Source of the DNA: Acinetobacter variabilis
GTDB lineage: Bacteria > Pseudomonadota > Gammaproteobacteria > Pseudomonadales > Moraxellaceae
Direction of reading: 5' to 3'
NCBI RefSeq assembly: GCF_000369625.1
Contig: NZ_KB850113.1
Location: 690,641-754,640 of the forward strand
DNA length: 64,000 nucleotides
Shown here: positions 58,305 to 64,000 of the stretch, in pieces
Layout: every line of letters starts with the position of its first letter
How positions within the stretch are numbered: the stretch's first letter is position 1
The notes under the pieces: model-generated
What the model was told of the DNA's origin: nothing
The model's database searches: none
The model's input: the letters and a program-made list of their open reading frames with translations, nothing else
Made by a program: the position numbers and the translations under genes

Positions 58305-58925
58305 TTAATCTTCGGCCTTGGCCTTGCGGCTGATCGCTTTCATGATCGCATCCATTTCAAAACCACGATACATTAGAAAACGGATCTGTTTGGCTTTAAG
58401 TTTTGGGTCTTTCGTCACTTCTGGACCATATTTTCTAAGCTTCAGTTCATAAGCCTGTTGTACCCAGTCCGTTTCTTTGAGTTCTTCACTGATCAGGGCA
58501 GTATCAATCTTTTTGCTTTTTAGCTTCATTTTAATCTGATTGGGGCCTTTGCCTTTACGCTTTTGGCTCGACAACATGATTTCAGCGACACGTTGATCAC
58601 TTTGATAGTTTTCTCTAGATAGTTCTTCAACCAAAGTGACCACTTCATTGCGATCTTCTGCATAAAGTGCCAGTTTTTCGATGAGTTCAGCTTTGGAGTA
58701 TTCCTTGCGAGTCAGTACAGCAAAGGCATAAGAACGCAAACGGGAGCCGGTTAGACCGGGTTTCTTTTGCTCTTTATTAGAGTTACCAAATAAGCTATCT
58801 TCCGGATCAAATTCTGGCAAAGCCTGTGACTCAACAGGTGCAGGAGTGACTGAATCTTCAGCATCACCAAACTGCTGTTTAATCGCATCATAGTCCAAAA
58901 GTTTGCTGAATTTTGCGTCTGACAT
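58305..58925 (-). CDS. recX: Regulatory protein RecX
   Basis: Inhibitor of RecA filament extension and ATPase. The 206 residues include a charged, poorly conserved N-terminal extension (about 1-60) and then three-helix repeats of the RecX fold (RSYAFAVLTRKEYSKAELIEKLALY, QKRKGKGPNQIKMKLKSKKID, KQIRFLMYRGFEMDAIMKAI). It lies downstream of recA with a hairpin between them, which reduces its expression relative to recA. Confidence 0.92.
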   Translation of the reverse strand: MSDAKFSKLLDYDAIKQQFGDAEDSVTPAPVESQALPEFDPEDSLFGNSNKEQKKPGLTGSRLRSYAFAVLTRKEYSKAELIEKLALYAEDRNEVVTLVEELSRENYQSDQRVAEIMLSSQKRKGKGPNQIKMKLKSKKIDTALISEELKETDWVQQAYELKLRKYGPEVTKDPKLKAKQIRFLMYRGFEMDAIMKAISRKAKAED

Positions 58926-58960
58926 ATTGATCTCGATTAAAATATCTATTCCATAATAAC

Positions 58961-58980
58961 AAAAACGCCCCTTAGGGCGC
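58961..58980 (-). terminator. Attenuating terminator between recA and recX
   Basis: GCGCCC / GGGCGTTTTTG type hairpin with loop TAAG on the minus strand. It is located 21 bp past recA and 36 bp before recX, so recX is transcribed by read-through. Confidence 0.7.
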
Positions 58981-59000
58981 TCTGTTATGATGTTTAAGGA

Positions 59001-60044
59001 TTATGCATCCAGAAAGTCTGCTGGTTCTTCTTCGTCTTTATCTTCGACTACTTTGCCTGTAGTAAGCAGTTGCTCACGGATCAGTTTTTCAATGGTATCC
59101 GCCAGCTCTTTGTGTTCTTCCAAGTAACGGATGGTATTGTTCTTACCTTGGCCAATCTTGTCACCTTGATATGAATACCATGCACCCGCTTTTTGAACGA
59201 TTTCTTGCTGTACTGCAAGATCAATCAGTTCACCAAGATGGTTAACACCTTTACCATACAGAATCTGGAACAGAGCTTCTCTGAATGGAGGCGCCATTTT
59301 GTTTTTCACAACTTTGACTTTGGTTTCAGAACCTACAATCTCGTCGCCTTCTTTTACCTGACCGATACGGCGGATATCCAGACGTACAGAAGCATAGAAT
59401 TTCAGTGCATTACCACCAGTAGTCGTTTCCGGGCTACCGAACATAACACCAATCTTCATACGGATCTGGTTAATGAAAATCACCATACAGTTTGAACGCT
59501 TGGCATTACCGGTAATTTTACGCAGTGCCTGGCTCATCAAACGTGCTTGCAGACCCATATGCGAGTCACCCATTTCGCCTTCAATCTCGGCGCGAGGCGT
59601 CAATGCAGCAACAGAGTCGACTACAATCAGGTCAATTGCGCCAGAGCGTACCAGCATGTCAGCGATTTCAAGTGCCTGTTCACCGTTGTCTGGCTGAGAA
59701 ACCAGCAGGTTATCAATATCTACACCGAGTTTACGGGCATATTGAGGATCAAGTGCGTGCTCGGCATCGATGAATGCACATGTACCGCCAGCTTTTTGAC
59801 ATTCAGCAATTGCTTGTAATGTCATTGTGGTCTTACCTGAAGATTCAGGACCATAAATTTCGATAATACGGCCTTTCGGTAAACCACCAATACCGAGTGC
59901 AATATCAAGCGTTAAAGAACCCGTAGATACAGCTTCAACTGCTTGCACGGTATTGTCACCAAGACGCATCACTGTGTTTTTACCAAACTGTTTTTCAATC
60001 TGGCTTAAGGCAGCGTTGAGCGCCTTGTTTTTATTCTCATCCAT
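59001..60044 (-). CDS. recA: Recombinase RecA
   Basis: Central homologous-recombination and DNA-damage-response ATPase. The 347 residues have Walker [10 protein letters not shown] (65-73), [18 protein letters not shown], Walker [13 protein letters not shown], loop L1 [61 protein letters not shown] (L2), and an acidic C-terminal tail [18 protein letters not shown] lies before the ATG. I see no obvious LexA box upstream; acinetobacters are known to lack canonical LexA control. Confidence 0.98.
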   Translation of the reverse strand: MDENKNKALNAALSQIEKQFGKNTVMRLGDNTVQAVEAVSTGSLTLDIALGIGGLPKGRIIEIYGPESSGKTTMTLQAIAECQKAGGTCAFIDAEHALDPQYARKLGVDIDNLLVSQPDNGEQALEIADMLVRSGAIDLIVVDSVAALTPRAEIEGEMGDSHMGLQARLMSQALRKITGNAKRSNCMVIFINQIRMKIGVMFGSPETTTGGNALKFYASVRLDIRRIGQVKEGDEIVGSETKVKVVKNKMAPPFREALFQILYGKGVNHLGELIDLAVQQEIVQKAGAWYSYQGDKIGQGKNNTIRYLEEHKELADTIEKLIREQLLTTGKVVEDKDEEEPADFLDA

Positions 60045-60189
60045 CTTACAACCTCAATACGATGTCACAAACTTAGTACTCAAGTGGATGTCTTACATTA
60101 GAGCTTCGTTCCACAGGAATATAGTGACAGAAATTTCCCTTGTGTTCTATAAAATCCAGCAATGTTACGACACATGCTGACGCTTGAAT

Positions 60190-60630
60190 TTAATCATCAT
60201 TATATGACCAATGTTGATCAAAGTTCTGACTATTTTCATTCTTGAATCGACTGATGTCTCGACGATCTTTTTTGCTTGGTCGATGATCGGGACGCGCTAG
60301 ATTATGCAACTTTCTTTGCGATGCAATCAATTCCCGGCGAGCGATACTGACTTCAGTTTCTTCATACAGTTTCTGTGCCACAGGTGCAGGACCACGAACA
60401 TCAGAAAGTTCTTTTACAACTACGGTTTTTTTGTCGATACCTTGCTGAATCGTCAACTCCATACCCACACGGACTTCGCGAGATACTTTTACACGCTCAC
60501 CATTATGATGGACTTTACCGCCCTCAATAGCATTCTTGGCAATGGAACGGGTTTTAAAAAAACGTGCCGCCCACAGCCATTTATCTATACGCATGCCTAC
60601 CGCATCTTCGGGTAAAGACGATTTACGCAT
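60190..60630 (-). CDS. hslR: Heat shock protein 15 / S4-domain RNA-binding protein
   Basis: Binds free 50S subunits carrying nascent chains and helps rescue stalled ribosomes. The 146 residues contain the S4 domain at about 12-75 (MRIDKWLWAARFFKTRSIAKNAIEGGKVHHNGERVKVSREVRVGMELTI) and a basic C-terminal tail (RPDHRPSKKDRRDISRFK). Its start overlaps the end of the HAD gene by 8 bp, as for yrfG-hslR in E. coli. Confidence 0.92.
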   Translation of the reverse strand: MRKSSLPEDAVGMRIDKWLWAARFFKTRSIAKNAIEGGKVHHNGERVKVSREVRVGMELTIQQGIDKKTVVVKELSDVRGPAPVAQKLYEETEVSIARRELIASQRKLHNLARPDHRPSKKDRRDISRFKNENSQNFDQHWSYNDD

Positions 60631-61309
60631 ATTGCTTGTTTACCTCAGACTGATTTAAATGAGTGATTAAATCTGTTAATTGGTGCAGCATCGGGTAATT
60701 GCAAGTCTGGCGCGCAACTTTACTGGAAGATGGTTGCTGGATGCAGAACAGGTTCTGGATGCCATAAGCCTTGGCGCCATTCAGGACTTTTTCGGTATCA
60801 TCAATAAAATAGACCTGCTCAGGATCAAAGGAATGCAGGGCATTCAGGCCTTGCCAGAATTCTACAAATTCTTTGGCATGCCCAATGCTTTCCGAGCTGA
60901 CAATGACATTAAAATAATTTTTGAGATTGAGATGTTCCAGTTTAAAGGCTAGACCGGCACAGTCGGCATTGGTGGCAAGCCAGATCGGATAGCCATTATT
61001 TTTAAGATAATCGAGTAATTCGAGGCAATAAGGGCGTAAGCTAACTTTATCTTTATGCTCAATTTGCATGGCCAGAACATCGACTTCGACTTTAGCTGTC
61101 CAGAAGCGAGAAGAGTACCAGTTTAGGGTATGATTATGTTGCTGATAGAATGCATAAAGCGTTTCGCGGCTCTGTTTCAGACTACAGCCATGTGTTTCGG
61201 CATAACGGATCGGTAATAACTCGTTCCAGATGAAATCATCGTAGGCAAGATCAAGTAAAGTTCCGTCCATATCAAAAATGACAGGCGGTTTTTCTGAGCA
61301 ATTCGACAT
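60623..61309 (-). CDS. HAD-family nucleotidase (YrfG-like)
   Basis: 228 residues of the HAD superfamily. Motif I VIFDMDGTLLDL lies near residue 12. A helical cap follows, then motif II WLATNADC, Lys of motif III in the GHAKEFVEF region and motif IV VYFIDDTEKVLNGAKAYG. Its place before hslR matches yrfG of E. coli, a GMP/IMP nucleotidase; the substrate here is inferred from that. The start is ATG 61309 (MSNCSEKPPVIFDMDG), only 12 bp from the divergent cysQ start. Confidence 0.87.
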   Translation of the reverse strand: MSNCSEKPPVIFDMDGTLLDLAYDDFIWNELLPIRYAETHGCSLKQSRETLYAFYQQHNHTLNWYSSRFWTAKVEVDVLAMQIEHKDKVSLRPYCLELLDYLKNNGYPIWLATNADCAGLAFKLEHLNLKNYFNVIVSSESIGHAKEFVEFWQGLNALHSFDPEQVYFIDDTEKVLNGAKAYGIQNLFCIQQPSSSKVARQTCNYPMLHQLTDLITHLNQSEVNKQYA

Positions 61310-61321
61310 ATAAGGTTTTCT

Positions 61322-62173
61322 ATGTTTAAAGCGACAATAGCACCACAAGATCCGATGATTTTGCAGTTTGTGCCCATTTTGACACAGGCTTGTGAAATTT
61401 TGCGAGAAGAATATCAGCGTTATTGTTCAGGTGCTGCGTTTGATATTGTCAAGAAAAGTGATGATTCTCCTGTGACCCAGGCAGACTATCGGGTGAATAG
61501 TTATTTAACCCAGGCTTTGGCAGAAATTTCAGAATTACCTTTACTGTCAGAAGAGGGGCAGCAGGATCAACGCCATGCCTGGACAGATTTCTGGTTACTT
61601 GATCCTCTGGATGGCACCAAAGAGTTTCTGCACCAGCGCCCAGAATTCACGATTAATCTCAGTCTGGTTAGAGGTAGTTTAACCACTTTTGCTATTCTGG
61701 CAGTTCCTGCAAAGCAGCTAATTTATTTCTGTCCTGAACAGGGCCTGCCAATTAAATACGATATTCTGAATCAGGTATGGTTTGGCTATCAGTCAGCTAC
61801 CGCTCATCAGGATGTCTTTATCGGTCTGAGTCAGAGCAGCCAGCAAAAACCAAAATATGTCGAGTATTTGCAAAGTCTAGCTAAACTTAGCGCGTACACC
61901 GAGTTCAAGGCAGGAAGTGCTTATAAATTCTGCATGATCCTTGAAGACCGGGTAGATATTTATCCTCGTTTTCATCCAACCTCGGAATGGGATACCAGTG
62001 CCGGTCAATGCATGCTCGAGCGGATTGGTGGAGGGTTGGTTGATCTTGAAGGTCGGCCATTCATCTACAACCAGCGCAAGACCTTACTGAATGGCGGATT
62101 TATCGCCTATAAGAATGAAGCCATGAAAGCACTGGCCTTACAGGCACTGGCGGACATGCAAGACAATGATTGA
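61322..62173 (+). CDS. cysQ: 3'(2'),5'-bisphosphate nucleotidase CysQ
   Basis: Hydrolyses PAP made during sulfate assimilation and acyl-carrier loading. The 283-residue inositol-phosphatase-fold protein has the metal motifs LLSEEGQ, WLLDPLDGTKEFL and EWDTSAGQCML. AAGG lies before the ATG within the 12-bp gap to the divergent HAD gene, so its promoter must lie inside that gene. Confidence 0.93.
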   Translation: MFKATIAPQDPMILQFVPILTQACEILREEYQRYCSGAAFDIVKKSDDSPVTQADYRVNSYLTQALAEISELPLLSEEGQQDQRHAWTDFWLLDPLDGTKEFLHQRPEFTINLSLVRGSLTTFAILAVPAKQLIYFCPEQGLPIKYDILNQVWFGYQSATAHQDVFIGLSQSSQQKPKYVEYLQSLAKLSAYTEFKAGSAYKFCMILEDRVDIYPRFHPTSEWDTSAGQCMLERIGGGLVDLEGRPFIYNQRKTLLNGGFIAYKNEAMKALALQALADMQDND

Positions 62174-62233
62174 GCTCATAGCCGTTCATGGTATAGTGAG
62201 GAAGATTCCGTTGATAGATCAGTTGGCAAGATT

Positions 62234-62983
62234 GTGGCATTAAAACTGCTTCCACCAAGTATGCTCAATGCAATAGATTTATTGCCTGATACCAAGACAC
62301 CTGTGACTCTGTTTACGCGGCATTCTCTGCGTGAAGATGTCGCTGGTCAGGGGCTGGCAGGTTATGATTTGCAGTTGACGCCGCAAGGACGTGATCTGGC
62401 GCAGGAATGGGGCGCTTATCTGGTCAATCAAACAGATCGGCATATCCAGCATTGTATATCGAGTCCGATTCAGCGCTGCGTAGATACCGCAGCATTGATG
62501 ATCGAAGGGGCCGATGCAACGGATAAAGCACCGCATACCCATAAGATTGAAATCGTTGAACAGGGTTTGCTGGTTGAGCCAGGCAGTTTTGTACTGGATA
62601 TTCAAAAAGCAGGGCCATATTTCAAAAAACAGGGGGCATTAGGCTTTATTAATAGCTTCGTCAATAATGCCTTGCCCGGAATGAAACATCCAATTAATGG
62701 CGTAGTGGATGTACTTGAATTAATTTATAACACTCATCCGAAAACGCCGTATGGGCTCAGTCTGGCGGTCAGTCATGACACCATTCTGGCAGCGATGATT
62801 GCTGTCATGTCGGGACATCAGGAAGTCAGCCGTGAAGACTGGCCGAAAATGATGGAAGGTCTGTTTGTCTGGTTTGAAGGCGATGTATTTGAGGAATCTA
62901 AACTAAAATGGATTTGGCGTGGCAAAGTGCATGAGCTGGATATTTCCCAATTTCAGAATACCGAATTAAAAGTAAATAAATAA
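62234..62983 (+). CDS. Histidine phosphatase superfamily protein
   Basis: 249 residues. The phosphate-binding motif near residue 28 reads TRHSLRE, the RHG signature with Ser in place of Gly. It is followed by LTPQGRDLAQEWGAYL, CISSPIQRCVDTA (second Arg) and a second catalytic His in AVSHDTILAAMIAVMSGH. These residues fit the acid-phosphatase branch of the superfamily. Substrate unknown. The start is GTG at 62234 with a weak Shine-Dalgarno; the ATG at 62261 is an alternative. It lies 60 bp after cysQ on the same strand and is closed by a terminator. Confidence 0.8.
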   Translation: MALKLLPPSMLNAIDLLPDTKTPVTLFTRHSLREDVAGQGLAGYDLQLTPQGRDLAQEWGAYLVNQTDRHIQHCISSPIQRCVDTAALMIEGADATDKAPHTHKIEIVEQGLLVEPGSFVLDIQKAGPYFKKQGALGFINSFVNNALPGMKHPINGVVDVLELIYNTHPKTPYGLSLAVSHDTILAAMIAVMSGHQEVSREDWPKMMEGLFVWFEGDVFEESKLKWIWRGKVHELDISQFQNTELKVNK

Positions 62984-62991
62984 TTCAAAGG

Positions 62992-63016
62992 CTCAATCAT
63001 TTAGGTTGAGTTTTTT
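62992..63016 (+). terminator. Terminator after histidine phosphatase gene
   Basis: CTCAATC / GGTTGAG (one T-G wobble) with loop ATTTA and TTTTTT tail. Confidence 0.78.
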
Positions 63017-63103
63017 ACATTTATCGTATGAAAGTGAAATAGAGTAACGATGGAATATCACTATGCTGATATTTAAACCAATTTTGGAAGCATAGGAGTC
63101 ATC

Positions 63104-63226
63104 ATGAAAATAATCACAATTTTAAGTCTAGTCGTTATGCTGGGATTAACTGCCTGTCAGCGTGATACAGACAATGCGCAGCAAGATCAGACCACCACGC
63201 CTCATTCTATGGATAAGGATGAATAA
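63104..63226 (+). CDS. Small lipoprotein, 40 residues
   Basis: A very short gene: signal peptide MKIITILSLVVMLGLTAC with lipobox LTAC (Cys18), then a hydrophilic 22-residue tail QRDTDNAQQDQTTTPHSMDKDE. AGGAG lies 7 bp before the ATG. The size and tail resemble the small entericidin-like or LPS-associated lipoproteins often found in Acinetobacter, but no family can be named. It is isolated between two terminators and so should have its own promoter. Confidence 0.7.
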   Translation: MKIITILSLVVMLGLTACQRDTDNAQQDQTTTPHSMDKDE

Positions 63227-63330
63227 TGTATTCTGTTTTTATCTAAGTAAAAGATTTCTATGACTAGGATTGAGAATAATCTGATATTCATCATTCTTTA
63301 TTGTTGATTTGGTATTAAATTTCAGGCACA

Positions 63331-63352
63331 AAAAAAGCCCTAAAAGGGCTTC
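63331..63352 (-). terminator. Terminator downstream of rpsT
   Basis: AAGCCC / GGGCTT hairpin with an A/T-rich loop (AAGCCCTAAAAGGGCTT) is followed on the minus strand by TTTTTTT. It lies 14 bp past rpsT. Confidence 0.85.
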
Positions 63353-63365
63353 TTTTGATTTGCGA

Positions 63366-63635
63366 TTAGTTAGAAGCTAATGCTTTAACTTGCGCGTTCA
63401 AACGGCTCTTATGACGAGCTGCTTTATTTTTATGGATGATACCTTTGTCAGCCATACGGTCGATTACTGGAACAGCTTTTTTGTAAGCTTCAGTAGCAAC
63501 AGCATAGTCGCCAGCAGCAATAGCAGCTACTGTACGTTTAAGATATGTACGAACCATAGAACGCAAGCTTGCGTTGTGTTTGCGTGCTTTAACGTTTTGA
63601 CGAGCACGTTTTTTTGCTTGAGCAGAGTTTGCCAC
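63366..63635 (-). CDS. rpsT: 30S ribosomal protein S20
   Basis: Binds 16S rRNA at the body of the 30S subunit. The 89-residue, highly basic three-helix protein has the start [33 protein letters not shown] and the ending [21 protein letters not shown]. The start codon is GTG at 63635, with AGGAG 7 bp before it. Non-ATG starts are usual for S20 and contribute to its autogenous translational control in E. coli; whether that applies here is inference. Confidence 0.96.
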   Translation of the reverse strand: MANSAQAKKRARQNVKARKHNASLRSMVRTYLKRTVAAIAAGDYAVATEAYKKAVPVIDRMADKGIIHKNKAARHKSRLNAQVKALASN

Positions 63636-63730
63636 TCGTGCACTCCTTGAAATAGATTGGTCTGGGCGGGCTGAAACTCAACTGAAAACCACATCAGAAG
63701 AACTATCACCAGCCCGTAAACAAGTGCCAT

Positions 63731-63759
63731 ATTTTGAGGAAACTATGGGCTTAAGTCAA
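63731..63759 (-). promoter_or_regulatory. Candidate rpsT promoter
   Basis: On the minus strand TTGACT (63759-63754) and CAAAAT (63736-63731) are 17 bp apart, about 96 bp before the rpsT start. The call is by motif only. Confidence 0.4.
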
Positions 63760-63848
63760 GTCTTGACATGCTTTGACAACATTTTAGTTGCAGAAAAATT
63801 CTAAAGAAAACGTTAGATTAGTATCTAAGCAGGGAGATCGTACAAAAA

Positions 63849-64000
63849 ATGACTAAAACCATTACATATCCTATCGTGATTGGCGCTACAGGCTTGGTCG
63901 GAAAGACTTTGGTACAACAGCTGGTAAATGAACCAAGTTGTAAGCGTATTAGCGTCATCGTGCGTAAACATCAACCAGAATTTGAACAATGGCACAAGGT
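63849..64000 (+). CDS. NAD(P)-binding Rossmann-fold oxidoreductase, 3' truncated by window edge
   Basis: Only the first 50 residues are present: MTKTITYPIVIGATGLVGKTLVQQLVN shows the GxTGxxG nucleotide-binding loop of extended/atypical short-chain dehydrogenases (NmrA/HTATIP2-like). The remainder lies beyond the window, so substrate and subfamily cannot be told. It is divergent from rpsT with about 210 bp between starts, containing two TTGACA sequences (63763-63768 and 63773-63778) that may form its -35 region. Confidence 0.75.
   Translation, partial: MTKTITYPIVIGATGLVGKTLVQQLVNEPSCKRISVIVRKHQPEFEQWHK

Overview
The window is a 64 kb piece of a low-GC gammaproteobacterial chromosome. The gene orders cysS-tRNA-Gly, kdsD-kdsC-lptC-lptA-lptB, mutS-fdxA, the pyrH-to-lpxA block not followed by lpxB, and fis-purH-purD, together with the protein sequences, point to the genus Acinetobacter (Moraxellaceae). 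The genus call comes from recognised families and gene order, not from a database search. Most of the window is conserved core genome with short intergenic gaps and good rho-independent terminators. I see no prophage, insertion sequence, CRISPR array or resistance island.

Layout. 1-5.1 kb: end of cysS, tRNA-Gly(GCC), then Kdo synthesis and LPS export genes (kdsD, kdsC, lptC, lptA, lptB). 5.2-10.1 kb: a three-gene type I secretion operon in decay. Its outer-membrane gene carries four in-frame stops and a frameshift, its ABC transporter carries one stop, and its HlyD adaptor is intact. 10.1-12.4 kb: IMPACT-family protein, hexapeptide acyltransferase, tandem-UspA protein. 12.5-26.2 kb, mostly minus strand: O-methyltransferase, M15-like lipoprotein, fdxA, mutS, a lipase-like lipoprotein, a TPR lipoprotein, cysE, trmJ, dnaE. 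26.2-30.5 kb: a gene-free repeat element, the metQ/metN/metI methionine importer, and a GNAT acetyltransferase gene with a stop at codon 5. 30.6-38.8 kb: purD, a C-rich/G-rich palindromic repeat, purH, fis, a zinc-ribbon/DUF3426 protein, prmA, two tandem BASS transporters and a small Q-rich secreted protein cut by a stop. 39-45.7 kb: mnmG, a small hypothetical gene, ntrC/ntrB, rimO. 45.8-56.8 kb: the envelope-biogenesis superoperon pyrH, frr, uppS, cdsA, dxr, rseP, bamA, skp/ompH, lpxD, fabZ, lpxA. 56.8-64 kb: cpoB-like gene, 4.5S RNA, recX, recA, hslR, a HAD nucleotidase, cysQ, a histidine phosphatase, a 40-residue lipoprotein not called by standard ORF length cut-offs, rpsT and the start of a Rossmann-fold oxidoreductase.

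The genes share an envelope theme. KdsD and KdsC make Kdo, LpxA/LpxD start lipid A, FabZ sits at the branch between lipid A and phospholipid, and LptA/B/C move the finished lipid to the outer membrane. BamA, Skp and RseP handle outer-membrane proteins and stress signalling, and UppS and CdsA supply lipid precursors.

The least explained material is non-coding or decaying: (i) a ~290 bp element at 26.3-26.6 kb built from hairpins with a shared GGA-containing loop and covarying stems, behind a palindrome plus TATAAT; (ii) a 107 bp inverted repeat between purD and purH in which each arm has two competing pairing partners, with a half copy after mnmG; (iii) premature stops in four separate genes, most explainable as CAA/CAG to TAA/TAG changes, although mutS looks intact; (iv) a Fur-box-like site between mutS and fdxA and an inverted pair of DnaA-box-like sites near 12.5 kb.
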